Source: Candidatus Izemoplasma sp.
GTDB taxonomy: Bacteria; Bacillota_I; Bacilli_A; Izemoplasmatales; Izemoplasmataceae
Direction: 5' to 3'
Assembly: GCA_021736205.1 (NCBI GenBank)
Contig: JAIPGF010000001.1
Location: forward strand, 62,001-126,000
DNA length: 64,000 nt
Under the pieces are notes generated by a model. It saw only the letters and a list, made by a program, of their open reading frames with translations, was not told the DNA's origin and did no database searches. Position numbers and translations under genes: made by a program. This document shows positions 32,878-41,982 of the stretch, piece by piece. The number at the start of each line of letters is the position of its first letter. The stretch's first letter is position 1.

Positions 32878-34007
32878 TATGGGGAATTACCGAGCGATAA
32901 TTCTTTTTCTTCTCGCTCTTTTTTCTTCTCCTTGTAAAAATTGATTAACACCCTAATCACAGCAGCAATTGGGGCAGCAAAAACAACTCCAACCGCACCA
33001 AATAGCGTCCCAAAGAACATAATTGATGTGATAATGATAATCGGGTGAATTTCTAATTGCCTTCCCATAATAATCGGTTGGAAGACATTTCCTTCAATCA
33101 TTTGTAGTCCAACATTGACTAAGACGACCACAACTGGGGAAGGTCCAACATCATTTGTGATGACGGCATATATAACAACCGGTACCATGGCAATAATCGC
33201 TCCAAAATAAGGAATGATGTTTGTTAGACCAACAATCAATCCAAAGATGAAGAAATATTGTAAATCAATCAACCGGTAAATAACAGTGGCAACTGCTCCA
33301 ATAGCAAGCATTAAGATTAATTGCCCACGGATATAAGCACCCACTGTATTATTTAATTTAGAACCTAGTTCTGAGGTTGTTTTTTCATATTTTGCGGGAA
33401 TAATACTACGAATTGAATCATTAATTAGTTCGTAGTCTTTTAAATAATAAAATAATAAAACAGGTAAGACCACAAAAATAGAAATGATATTGATCAGTGT
33501 ATTAGAGAAAGATGCTACCATCGTAGTGGCAAATGATGATAAAAAGCTTTCAAAAAATTGACTCTCATTAATATTTTGGATAATCCAATCCCAAACCTCT
33601 TGTGGGAGGGGGATTTCTGTTTGAATATCATTTTCAAAATAGTCAATGATAGCTTTTAAATCGTTGGCTAAAAATACTTCTAATTGATTGTAGATATAGG
33701 GAACTAAATACACAATAACTAAGAAAAACAGTGATACACTAACTGCGTATACAACCCCTACACTAAGCCCTCTCGGACCCACGCCTCGATGTTCTAAAAG
33801 TTGGATTAATGGATACATCAAAAGCGATATAAGCCAAGCGAGCGCTATTGGAATAATTGCTCTACTTATCGCAGAAATGATTTTTTGCCATATATACCCA
33901 AATTGTGAGGCTAATAGTAATATACCGAGTGTCAAAAAGACAACCACTAAGATTCTGATTGTTTTGTTTAAAAATTTGTCTGTGAGAAATTTATGTTTAC
34001 CTTCCAC
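32877..34007 (-). CDS. AI-2E family transporter (permease), paralogue 2
   Basis: A 376-residue AI-2E/UPF0118 permease with the same landmarks as the 1347-2420 copy: IALAWLISLLMYPLIQLLEH, YLKDYELINDSI, NIIPYFGAIIAMVPVV and GNVFQPIIMGRQLEIHPIII. It has a charged C-terminal tail (KEKKKEREEKELSLGNSP). The start is GTG at 34005-34007 with AAGGAAGTG upstream. Its promoter lies in the gap after aspS, so it starts an operon with the small membrane protein and tcdA. Confidence 0.9.
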   Translation of the reverse strand: MEGKHKFLTDKFLNKTIRILVVVFLTLGILLLASQFGYIWQKIISAISRAIIPIALAWLISLLMYPLIQLLEHRGVGPRGLSVGVVYAVSVSLFFLVIVYLVPYIYNQLEVFLANDLKAIIDYFENDIQTEIPLPQEVWDWIIQNINESQFFESFLSSFATTMVASFSNTLINIISIFVVLPVLLFYYLKDYELINDSIRSIIPAKYEKTTSELGSKLNNTVGAYIRGQLILMLAIGAVATVIYRLIDLQYFFIFGLIVGLTNIIPYFGAIIAMVPVVIYAVITNDVGPSPVVVVLVNVGLQMIEGNVFQPIIMGRQLEIHPIIIITSIMFFGTLFGAVGVVFAAPIAAVIRVLINFYKEKKKEREEKELSLGNSP

Positions 34008-34031
34008 GTAATCACTTCCTTACTTCGCTTA

Positions 34032-34040
34032 ATTATACCA
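34032..34040 (-). promoter_or_regulatory. Promoter of the AI-2E/tcdA operon, extended -10
   Basis: Minus strand TGG-TATAAT, about 25 nt before the GTG start; the -35 region (TTTAAT) is weak. Confidence 0.55.
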
Positions 34041-34066
34041 TATAAGTTAGCTAAATTAAAATTATT

Positions 34067-35812
34067 TTATTTTGATATTTTAATTCCTAAATCACTGAGT
34101 TGTTCGTCACTTAATGGACCTGGTGCTTTTGTTAATAAGCATTGTCCACTTGCTGTTTTAGGAAATGCGACAACGTCCTTAATATTTGTTGTATGAACTA
34201 ACACCATAATAAGTCGGTCAAACCCTAAGGCAATTCCCCCGTGTGGTGGTGTTCCATAATTTAATGCATCGAGTAAGAAACCAAACTTTTCACGTTGGTC
34301 TGCTTTTGATACACCCAGTACGTCAAAGACTTTATTTTGTACCTCCTTGTTATGAATTCGGATGCTTCCGCCACCGAGTTCATATCCTTGAACAACCAAG
34401 TCATAAGCGTAAGCTAACGCTTTTTCTGGATCTTTATCGAGTAATTCTAAGTCTTCATCTTTTACCATTGTAAAGGGGTGATGAAGTGAGTAATATTTTT
34501 TATCTTCACGTTGTTCAAACATTGGCCAATCAACAACCCATAAGAAGTCATAATCTTCATCACTTGTTAAGTTTTGTTCTTTGGCAATGTGTGCTCTTAA
34601 TTGTCCTAATGTTTGATGGACAACTTTTTCTGTGTCACTAACGACTAATAATAAATCATTATCAGTTAAATCAAACTTACTTTCTAACTCAGTTAATTGC
34701 TCATCAGTAAAGAATTTGGTAATACCGCCGTTGAAGGCATTATTTTGATAACGTAAGAAGGCGAGTCCTTTGGCATCAAATTTTTTAGCGAATTTGGTTA
34801 GTTTATCAATACCTTTACGTGAATAAAGATTCGCGCCATTTTTAACGTTAATGGCTTTTACAATCCCGCCGTTATCAATGTTTGAAGTAAAGACTTTAAA
34901 ATCCGTTTTAGCAGCAATATCTGTCAGCGATACAAGTTGCATGTCAAAGCGTGTATCAGGTTTATCAGTTCCATATTTATTCATTGCTTCTTTGTAAGTA
35001 ATAATCGGGAAATCGTCTTTAAATTCTAGATTTTTCACTTTTTTCATGACGTGTTTCATCATGCGTTCTGTAATATCCATAATCTCTGCTTGATTTAAAA
35101 ACGATGTTTCAATATCAATTTGTGTGAATTCTGGTTGGCGATCACTTCTTAAGTCTTCATCTCGAAAACATTTAGCGATTTGATAATATTTTTCAAATCC
35201 ACCGACCATTAGAAGTTGTTTAAAGATTTGAGGAGATTGAGGTAATGCATAAAATGCGCCTTTATTCACGCGTGATGGCACAACGTAATCACGAGCTCCC
35301 TCAGGAGTTGATTTGGTTAAAATAGGTGTTTCGATTTCTAAGAATGATTCGTTGTTTAAAAACTCACGAACAGCTTGTGCTGTTTGATGTCTAACTTGAA
35401 AGTTTTGTTGTAAGGTGGGACGTCTTAAGTCTAAATAACGATATTTAAGCCGTGTATCTTCTAGTGTGTCAGCGTCATCTTTAATGTAAATTGGCGGTTG
35501 CTTAGAGGTATTTAAAATAGTTAATTTTGTAACGGTTACTTCAATGTCCCCTGTTGGTAACTTATCGTTTTTACTTTGTCGTTCAATGACGGTTCCTGTC
35601 ACTTCAATGACATATTCGTTTTTCAATGTTAGAGCTTTTTCGTATAGTGTAGATGAGGGATTAAATGCAAGTTGTGTTATCCCAGTACGATCACGTAAAT
35701 CAATAAATAGCAAGCCACCTAAGTCACGTTTCTTAGCGACCCAGCCTTTTAAAACAACGGTTTCTTTTGTATTGGTTAGTCTTAGTTCATTGTTTGTGTG
35801 TGTTCGTTTCAT
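34067..35812 (-). CDS. aspS: Aspartyl-tRNA synthetase
   Basis: A 581-residue class II synthetase of the bacterial type: an OB-fold anticodon domain (residues ~1-105), the motif 2 region FRDEDLRSDRQPEFTQ, the bacterial GAD insertion domain (about 280-415), and the motif 3 region GGIALGFDRLIMVL. It charges tRNA-Asp; whether it also charges tRNA-Asn is not visible here. It follows hisS by nine bases, and both are controlled by the T-box upstream of hisS. Confidence 0.97.
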   Translation of the reverse strand: MKRTHTNNELRLTNTKETVVLKGWVAKKRDLGGLLFIDLRDRTGITQLAFNPSSTLYEKALTLKNEYVIEVTGTVIERQSKNDKLPTGDIEVTVTKLTILNTSKQPPIYIKDDADTLEDTRLKYRYLDLRRPTLQQNFQVRHQTAQAVREFLNNESFLEIETPILTKSTPEGARDYVVPSRVNKGAFYALPQSPQIFKQLLMVGGFEKYYQIAKCFRDEDLRSDRQPEFTQIDIETSFLNQAEIMDITERMMKHVMKKVKNLEFKDDFPIITYKEAMNKYGTDKPDTRFDMQLVSLTDIAAKTDFKVFTSNIDNGGIVKAINVKNGANLYSRKGIDKLTKFAKKFDAKGLAFLRYQNNAFNGGITKFFTDEQLTELESKFDLTDNDLLLVVSDTEKVVHQTLGQLRAHIAKEQNLTSDEDYDFLWVVDWPMFEQREDKKYYSLHHPFTMVKDEDLELLDKDPEKALAYAYDLVVQGYELGGGSIRIHNKEVQNKVFDVLGVSKADQREKFGFLLDALNYGTPPHGGIALGFDRLIMVLVHTTNIKDVVAFPKTASGQCLLTKAPGPLSDEQLSDLGIKISK

Positions 35813-35821
35813 AGTCTCTCC

Positions 35822-37141
35822 TTAACTACAGTCATCGCAGTCATCATCTTCACATGTTTCACATTTAGATGATGGCTCCATCAGTTTGGTCATAATATAG
35901 GTATATAATTGATCTGTTTCAATGGTTTCTTGGATCCCTGATTCTTGATCTTTTATGTTAATGGTATTTGCTTCTTTTTCGTTTGCGCCATATATTGCGA
36001 CAAATCTAGCGTTGTGAGACTCAGCTTGATTAAATTTAGATTTCATACTGCGATCAAGAAAATCAGTATCCACATAAAGACCTCCAAGTCGGCAGCGTTG
36101 TATCATTTTTGCCGCATCTTCTTTTTGGTCGTCGCCTAAAATCATCATAAAGAGGTGTATGTATTCTGCATCGCCTTTATAGTCAATGCTTTCTAAGGCA
36201 AGGAGTAAGCGTTCAATACCGAAAGCAAATCCAACAGCTGGAATATCTGGTCCATCTAAGTCATTAACGAGATTGTTGTAGCGTCCACCACCACAGAGTG
36301 TTTTTTGGGCACCTAATGATGACACATTGGCATCAACTTCAAAGACTGTGTGGGTATAATAATCAAGTCCGCGTACAAGTGCTTTATCAATGGTGTAAGC
36401 AATATCCATTTGATCGAGATATTTAACAAGATTATCGAAATGTTCTTGACTTTCCTTAGTTAAATAATCAAGTGGTTTTGGTGCTTCTTTTAATACAAGT
36501 GAGCCTTTGTCTACTTTACAATCTAAAATACGCAATGGATTGGTTTTGTAGCGTGTTTGACAATCTTTGCATAAGTGTTTGACATTGGGTTCTAAATAAT
36601 TTAGTAGAGCTATTTTATAGTCTTCTTTACTTTGACTATCACCCAGTGAATTGATTTTAACCGTTACTTCTTTAAGTTTGAGTGATTTTAACACACTCAC
36701 GGCATAACTAATCATTTCAGCATCTAATAAAGGTGAGTTTGACCCAAAGGCTTCTGCGCCAAATTGGTGAAATTGGCGATAACGTCCTTTTTGGGGACGT
36801 TCATAACGAAACATCGGTCCCATATAATACAGTTTTTGTACAGGAATGTCAGCGGCATACAATTTATTCTCTATGACACTTCTGACAACACCGGCAGTTC
36901 CTTCTGGACGCAAAGTATTATCTCTGTCCCCTCTGTCTTTAAAATCGTATGTTTCTTTACTAACAATGTCTGTGTCCTCTCCGACCGAACGGTGAAAGAG
37001 TTCTGATTGTTCAAAAATGGGTGTTCTAATTTCTTTGTAGTTATAAATTTTACTAACTCGACGAATGGCGCGTTCAACAGCTTGCCAGCGACTAGATTCG
37101 CTTGGTAAGATATCGTATGTTCCTTTCATTTTTCGTTGCAT
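35822..37141 (-). CDS. hisS: Histidyl-tRNA synthetase with a cysteine-rich C-terminal tail
   Basis: A 439-residue class II HisRS. Motif 2 is RYERPQKGRYRQFHQFGAE, the His-specific motifs are ALVRGLDYYTHTVFEV and GGGRYNNLV, and a GFAFGIERLLLAL motif 3 follows; a C-terminal anticodon domain is present. After the normal end the protein carries an added tail with KCETCEDDDCDDCS, that is Cys-X2-Cys-X4-Cys-X2-Cys in an acidic context, which could bind a metal. Start ATG at 37139-37141 has AGGAGGAAG upstream. First gene of the T-box operon. Confidence 0.96.
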   Translation of the reverse strand: MQRKMKGTYDILPSESSRWQAVERAIRRVSKIYNYKEIRTPIFEQSELFHRSVGEDTDIVSKETYDFKDRGDRDNTLRPEGTAGVVRSVIENKLYAADIPVQKLYYMGPMFRYERPQKGRYRQFHQFGAEAFGSNSPLLDAEMISYAVSVLKSLKLKEVTVKINSLGDSQSKEDYKIALLNYLEPNVKHLCKDCQTRYKTNPLRILDCKVDKGSLVLKEAPKPLDYLTKESQEHFDNLVKYLDQMDIAYTIDKALVRGLDYYTHTVFEVDANVSSLGAQKTLCGGGRYNNLVNDLDGPDIPAVGFAFGIERLLLALESIDYKGDAEYIHLFMMILGDDQKEDAAKMIQRCRLGGLYVDTDFLDRSMKSKFNQAESHNARFVAIYGANEKEANTINIKDQESGIQETIETDQLYTYIMTKLMEPSSKCETCEDDDCDDCS

Positions 37142-37369
37142 ATAACTTCCTCCTAAATATAAAAAAGTCCCTAAACAAACATGTTAAGGACGAAATATTC
37201 CGCGGTACCACCTTAATTCCAAATTGGCACTTAACTCTTAACGCGAGTAAACGTCTTTTTCAAGCCCGTAGAAAGTGTCTTTCCATAAGTGTTATGGTAA
37301 TCGTTTCAGCAAGTGATTACTCTCTTTACACAACAATAATATGTACTATTCTTCCTCATAGTTTATATC
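37142..37369 (-). ncRNA. T-box riboswitch leader of hisS-aspS with GACAC specifier
   Basis: The T-box core GGTGGTACCGCGG reads on the minus strand at 37200-37212, followed by a rho-independent terminator. Stem I can be traced: base stem AGGAAG with CTTTCT, AGTA loop-E-like element on the 5' side, and GAAA-GAC-A on the 3' side, the same layout as the glyQS leader, which puts GAC (37277-37279, Asp) in the specifier position. The next two bases make CAC (37275-37277, His) in overlapping register. Uncharged tRNA binding would favour the antiterminator and switch on hisS-aspS. Confidence 0.92.
37161..37191 (-). terminator. T-box terminator hairpin
   Basis: Minus strand GTCCTTAACA and TGTTTAGGGAC arms (one bulge and one wobble pair) followed by six T (37161-37166). 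Its 5' arm competes with the T-box antiterminator. Confidence 0.85.
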
Positions 37370-37375
37370 AGTTAA

Positions 37376-37404
37376 AGTATACTATGATTTTTAATCATAG
37401 TCAA
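37376..37404 (-). promoter_or_regulatory. hisS promoter, spacer is a perfect dyad
   Basis: Minus strand TTGACT (37399-37404), 17 nt, TATACT (37376-37381). The spacer with flanks forms arms ACTATGATT / AATCATAGT around AAA. The upstream GNAT gene's stop codon lies inside this dyad, so it may serve as its terminator as well. Confidence 0.75.
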
Positions 37405-37993
37405 TAGAAACAGTCTTTTTAAAGGTCTTTAACCAAGATAATTGTTGATTGTTGTAATCTTGGATGGTAATTGAGTAAACGACATCATCAAGTGATTCGT
37501 TTGTATAGAGCAAAAAAGCATTACGCATAATCCCTTCATAGGTAAAATCAAGTTTTTGCGCCAGATGTTCACTTGTTTTATTATGCGGAAAATGACAATA
37601 CTGAATACGGCGTAATTCAAGGTGTTCAAATCCGTATATAATAATTGCTTTAGCTGCTTCTGTTATGAAGCCTTTATTCCAATAATCAGGATGTAAGACA
37701 AAGCCTATTTCTGCTTTATGTCCTTTGTAAGAATGAAGTTCGATTGTACCAATTACTTTGCTTGAAAATTTTAAGGTGATGACATAAACACCAGGTTGTC
37801 CGAATTCTTGTTTATCAAACGAAAACTTGATAAAGTCATTGGTATCTTCAATCGAATCATGGGGTTTCCATCCAGCAAGTGGACCGACATTAGGTAATTT
37901 GGCGTAGGCAAAAATAGCCTCTTTATCAGTTTTTTTAAGCGGCCTAAGTAATAAGCGTTTTGTGGTAATAATGGGTAAGGTTATTTTTTTCAT
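37391..37993 (-). CDS. GNAT N-acetyltransferase, RimJ/RimL type
   Basis: A 200-residue acetyltransferase. Beginning ITTKRLLLRPLKKTDKEAIF and HPDYWNKGFITEAAKAIIIYGFEHLELRRI are the RimJ/RimL (Acetyltransf_3) signatures, the latter being the acetyl-CoA pyrophosphate loop region. The acceptor may be a ribosomal protein N-terminus or a small amine; not deducible. It overlaps the frameshifted GNAT gene by four bases and is the last gene of the fic-nadC-relA operon; its stop sits in the hisS promoter dyad. Confidence 0.85.
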   Translation of the reverse strand: MKKITLPIITTKRLLLRPLKKTDKEAIFAYAKLPNVGPLAGWKPHDSIEDTNDFIKFSFDKQEFGQPGVYVITLKFSSKVIGTIELHSYKGHKAEIGFVLHPDYWNKGFITEAAKAIIIYGFEHLELRRIQYCHFPHNKTSEHLAQKLDFTYEGIMRNAFLLYTNESLDDVVYSITIQDYNNQQLSWLKTFKKTVSIDYD

Positions 37994-38779
37994 TTTTTAC
38001 CTGCCATGATCCAAGTTCCAAGGTCTTTAAACCCTAGTCTTTTATATATTTTTCCTGCGTCTGGGTTATCAAAAAAGAGACACAGATGTTTATTTTTTAT
38101 TGTAAAATAATGATGCATCAAGTGTGTCATTAATTGTGATGCGAGTCCTTGGTTTCTAAACTCCTTTTTTGTTGCGACGGCTACAACCATAGCATTTTGT
38201 GTTGTTTCTGCGGTGGTAGCAACTGTTGCGGCTGGGATACCATTTACTTTGTAAAGTAATGTAACCCCCATTTTTAATGAGGTTTTTTTTGAGCGATAAA
38301 CTCTTTCTTTGTTTGATTGTTATAGACGTCAAATTCCTCAATTGTTTTTAAAATATCGTGTAAATCACCCATTTGTTCCTCTGTTTGAACTTCAATAATT
38401 TGTTCATCTTGTTGGAAGGGGACAGTTAATTTGTCTGCTTTTAAAAAATAAAACAGCTCTGGATTTAGTTCAGGAAAATGTTCTAAAAGGGGTTTTAAGA
38501 CAGACTCTTTACCACTAATTTTTGTGAATTTATGCTTTTTTATCAGTGGGATATAATCGGTATTAAATTCTGCGTTTTTAGTGTAGTATATGACATTATC
38601 GCGGTAAAAAAGCCAGATACTTTTCAACACATTTTTATCGATGTCTCCATAAACTTTTTGGTAAGAATTTTCCATTCCGTTATGTTCGATATCTCCGATA
38701 AAAAAATATTATAGGTTGGTTCATTATATAGATATGATAACGTTAATTCTTTATCTTTTTCAGTTAATTGTCTAATCAT
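37990..38779 (-). pseudogene. GNAT N-acetyltransferase broken by two one-base homopolymer frameshifts
   Basis: One GNAT gene is spread over three frames. Segment 1 starts at ATG 38777-38779 (MIRQLTEKDKELTLSYLY) with AGAGGAGA upstream; it shifts at a run of seven T (minus strand, 38700-38706). Segment 2 (FIGDIEHNGMENSYQ... to EEFDVYNNQTKKEFIAQ) shifts at a run of eight A (38283-38290). Segment 3 (TSLKMGVTLLYKVNG... MVVAVATKKEFRNQGLAS) carries the acetyl-CoA loop and ends KIYKRLGFKDLG. Adding one base in each run restores a 263-residue protein of normal family length. It overlaps dtd by eight bases. Read as written it is non-functional; assembly error, decay or phase variation are all possible. 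Confidence 0.85.
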
Positions 38780-39221
38780 GGTTCTCCTCTAAAATAAGTG
38801 TCACAGGTCCGTCGTTTGTTAGTGTGATGTCCATATACTCTCCAAAGACCCCTGCTTGCGTTGGAATTTTGTATGTATCACGCAATAATTTGTTAAAGAA
38901 ACGATATAGTTCTTGGGCTTTTTTGGGTGGCATAGCGTCTGTAAATGATGGTCTATTACCTTTTTTTGTATCAGCCAGTAAGGTGAATTGAGAAATTGAT
39001 AAGATAGCTTGATTGACTTGCTTGATGTTTAAATTTAGTTTTTGGTTTTTGTCTTCAAAAATACGTAATTTACTTATTTTTTTAGCTAATTTTTCGACGT
39101 CTTCTTTTGTATCACCTTTCGCAAGACCTATAAGTAATAATAAGCCTTTATCGATCTTACTAATACAGTGATTATTTACAGTGCACGAAGCGTTTTTAAC
39201 ACGTTCAACAACAACCTTCAT
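38772..39221 (-). CDS. dtd: D-aminoacyl-tRNA deacylase
   Basis: A 149-residue DTD that hydrolyses D-amino acids from tRNA. The catalytic SQFTLLAD stretch and the cross-subunit motif NRPSFTDAMPP are both present, and GLAKGDTKEDVEKLAKKISKLRIFED is typical. Usual length. It follows relA with a TAATG overlap; the relA-dtd pair is common in Firmicutes. Confidence 0.96.
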   Translation of the reverse strand: MKVVVERVKNASCTVNNHCISKIDKGLLLLIGLAKGDTKEDVEKLAKKISKLRIFEDKNQKLNLNIKQVNQAILSISQFTLLADTKKGNRPSFTDAMPPKKAQELYRFFNKLLRDTYKIPTQAGVFGEYMDITLTNDGPVTLILEENHD

Positions 39222-41392
39222 TATTTCATCATCCTTTGAATGCTGTAGATACCTGAAACATTTTGGATTTTTTCAATAATGTCCTTTAATTGTTTAGTTG
39301 ATAAAATAGCAACTTTAACTTTGATAATTGCTTCAACGTTGTTTTGGGTTGATGCGGCAACTTGGTTTACTTTACCATCTGTTGTGGTAATGGCACTAAT
39401 AATGTCACCTAAGACATTATCTCTATTTTCAACGATGACTTTTAAGTTTACCACGAAACGATTATCGTTTTTATTTCCCCAATGTACTTTAATTAAACGT
39501 TCTTTATCAAAGGATTGGACATTGTTGCATTGTTTGCGGTGTACCGCAATCCCTGATCCTCTTGTGACAAAGCCAATAATGTCATCTCCCGGAATTGGGC
39601 TACAACAATTGGATAGTTTAACACTGGGATTATCAAGTCCTTCGACGACAATATTTTGTTCGTTGTCTGCTTCAAAGTAGGCTTGTTTATTAATTTTTTT
39701 TATGAGTTCTTCATCAGTATATATCTTATTTCCACGAAGTGCGTTAATAGCATGACCTGGTGAAATAGTATTTTTACCTATTTCATAATACAGTTGTTCA
39801 ACGGTATGGGCTCCTTTGTGAGAAAAGAGTTCTTCTACAATGTCATCTGTTACAGTAAGTTTAATATTTTCTGAGCGCATTTGTTTTTGAAAATCTTGTT
39901 TCCCAATATCAATCAAACTTTCTTTACGACGTTTATTTAAAAAGTTTTTAATTTTAGATTTAGCGTTTGATGTTTTAACAATTTTTAACCAGTTATCATT
40001 GGGTCCAAAGGAATTTTTAGACGTTCTGATATTAACAATATCTCCGGTTTCAAGTTGATAATCAAGGGGGACAATCTTTTGGTTCACTAAGGCACCAATT
40101 GTTTGTAACCCAACTTGTGTATGAATTCTAAAGGCAAAATCAATCGGGGTAGAACCTTTCGGTAAATCAATGATGTCTCCATCTGGTGTAAAGACATAGA
40201 CATTTGATTGAAAGATATCATCTTTTAATAGGTTTAATACTTCTGAATCATCTTCACTTTCTTTGGTGAATTCTACTAAGTCACCATACCATTTGAGTTT
40301 TTGTGTTGCTTCTTTGGTCATTTTACGTTGTTTCGCATTGGTTTCTTTATATGCCCAGTGTGCAGCAACACCATATTCAGCAATATGATCCATTTCTTCT
40401 GTTCTAATTTGTATCTCATAAATTTTTCCTTTAGAAATAACACTTGTATGTAATGATTGATACAAGTTTGGTTTAGGCATGGCGATATAATCTTTGAAGC
40501 GATTAGGAATTGGGGTATAATTTGAATGAATTATACCAATTGTTCGATAACATTTTTCAATATTATCAACAATGATTCTGACCGCTAAAAGATCATAAAT
40601 TTCTTCAAAATCTTTTTTACGATCAACCATTTTTTTATGCACAGAATAAATGTTTTTAATACGTCCTTTGATGTTAGACTTTAATTTATTTTCTTTAAGT
40701 AGATCTTGTAAGTCCTCTTGCATACGATTTAAATCTGCTTGACGGTTATGTTTTTTATCTGCGATTAAACGGGCGATGCGTTTGTATTTAGTCGGATTTA
40801 TATATTTAAAGCAGGTATCTTCGAGTTCTGCTTTCATGACATACATCCCCAGACGGTGTGCAAGTGGGGCATAAATCGCCATTGTTTCTTTGGCGATTCT
40901 AAGTTGTTTTTCGGGTCTAAGTGCTTCAAGTGTGCGAATATTATGAAGACGATCAGCCAGTTTTACAATCACAACACGGATGTCTTGAGCCATAGCAAGT
41001 AACATTTTTTGGTAGTTTTTCGCTTGCACATCTAGCTTTTGTTGTTCTTGATTTTGCCCGTTATATTTATATTGTCCTAGTTTAGTGACCCCTTCAATAA
41101 CAACCGCAACTTCTTCACTAAATTTTTCACTGATGTCTTCATGCGTGACATCGGTATCTTCAATCACATCATGCAATAATCCTGCGATAATGGTTTCAGG
41201 ATCACTTTGATATTCCGCTAAAATAAAGCCTACATTTAGTGGATGAACAATGTATTCTTCCCCTGATTTACGGTTTTGTCCTTTATGAAATTTTTCGGCA
41301 TACAAAAAGGCATCTTTAATTAGTTTAAGATGTTTTTTATTTTTAATATAGGTGATTTTTTCTAGTAATTTATCAATGGTGGGATCAATCAT
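39221..41392 (-). CDS. relA: Bifunctional (p)ppGpp synthetase/hydrolase
   Basis: A 723-residue long RSH protein, the stringent-response enzyme. The HD hydrolase domain is intact (HPLNVGFILAEY, GLLHDVIEDTDV, KLADRLHNIRTL), the synthetase domain has YDLLAVRIIVDNIEKCYRTIG and RFKDYIAMPKPNLYQSLHTSV, then TGS (VYVFTPDGDIIDLPKGSTPIDFA) and a C-terminal ACT domain. Both halves look active, as expected for a single Rel in Firmicutes. It follows apt by 12 bases. Confidence 0.97.
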   Translation of the reverse strand: MIDPTIDKLLEKITYIKNKKHLKLIKDAFLYAEKFHKGQNRKSGEEYIVHPLNVGFILAEYQSDPETIIAGLLHDVIEDTDVTHEDISEKFSEEVAVVIEGVTKLGQYKYNGQNQEQQKLDVQAKNYQKMLLAMAQDIRVVIVKLADRLHNIRTLEALRPEKQLRIAKETMAIYAPLAHRLGMYVMKAELEDTCFKYINPTKYKRIARLIADKKHNRQADLNRMQEDLQDLLKENKLKSNIKGRIKNIYSVHKKMVDRKKDFEEIYDLLAVRIIVDNIEKCYRTIGIIHSNYTPIPNRFKDYIAMPKPNLYQSLHTSVISKGKIYEIQIRTEEMDHIAEYGVAAHWAYKETNAKQRKMTKEATQKLKWYGDLVEFTKESEDDSEVLNLLKDDIFQSNVYVFTPDGDIIDLPKGSTPIDFAFRIHTQVGLQTIGALVNQKIVPLDYQLETGDIVNIRTSKNSFGPNDNWLKIVKTSNAKSKIKNFLNKRRKESLIDIGKQDFQKQMRSENIKLTVTDDIVEELFSHKGAHTVEQLYYEIGKNTISPGHAINALRGNKIYTDEELIKKINKQAYFEADNEQNIVVEGLDNPSVKLSNCCSPIPGDDIIGFVTRGSGIAVHRKQCNNVQSFDKERLIKVHWGNKNDNRFVVNLKVIVENRDNVLGDIISAITTTDGKVNQVAASTQNNVEAIIKVKVAILSTKQLKDIIEKIQNVSGIYSIQRMMK

Positions 41393-41404
41393 TAAATCAC
41401 GTCC

Positions 41405-41917
41405 TTAATAAGACATTAGCGTTATATATTTGTGTCCATTTAATTTTTCTTTTCCATTTAAGGCTTCTAACTCAACTAAAAAGGCGAGCCCAGCAACTAT
41501 TGCGCCAGATTCTTCAACCAGTTTAATTGTTGCTTCCATGGTACCACCGGTTGCGAGTAAATCATCAATAATCAATACGCGTTGACCTGGCTTAATATCG
41601 CCTTTATGAAGGCATAATGTATTTGAACCATATTCTAAGTCATAACTATATTCAATTGTTTCTCGTGGTAATTTACCTGGTTTTCTAACAGGGATAAATC
41701 CGATTTCAAGTTCATAAGCTAGTGGACATCCGAAAATGAATCCTCGCGCATCTGGACCAACGATAATATCGGCATCTATTTCTTTAGCGAATTTTTTAAA
41801 TTGTAAGGTGGCATATCTAAAGGCCTTTCCATTCGCAATGAGGGGGGTTATATCCTTAAATTGAATGCCTTTTTTAGGAAAGTCAGGTACGTTTGTGATA
41901 TAGTCTTTTAAATTCAT
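41405..41917 (-). CDS. apt: Adenine phosphoribosyltransferase
   Basis: A 170-residue APRT that makes AMP from adenine and PRPP. The PRPP-binding motif [16 protein letters not shown] and the [11 protein letters not shown] loop are clear. It lies between recJ and relA, the normal Firmicutes order recJ-apt-relA. GGAGGAAGCAA precedes the ATG. Confidence 0.97.
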   Translation of the reverse strand: MNLKDYITNVPDFPKKGIQFKDITPLIANGKAFRYATLQFKKFAKEIDADIIVGPDARGFIFGCPLAYELEIGFIPVRKPGKLPRETIEYSYDLEYGSNTLCLHKGDIKPGQRVLIIDDLLATGGTMEATIKLVEESGAIVAGLAFLVELEALNGKEKLNGHKYITLMSY

Positions 41918-41948
41918 TTGCTTCCTCCAAAATAATTTTTAAATATAG

Positions 41949-41970
41949 TCTATTATACGGTATTTTACGG
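41949..41970 (-). promoter_or_regulatory. Possible internal promoter before apt
   Basis: The 65-base recJ-apt gap has minus-strand TATAAT preceded by two tandem near-repeats, CCGTAAAATA and CCGTATAATA. A TTTAAA box lies about 16 nt upstream. Could give apt-relA a separate transcript. Confidence 0.4.
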
Positions 41971-41982
41971 TGCTTTAAAAGG

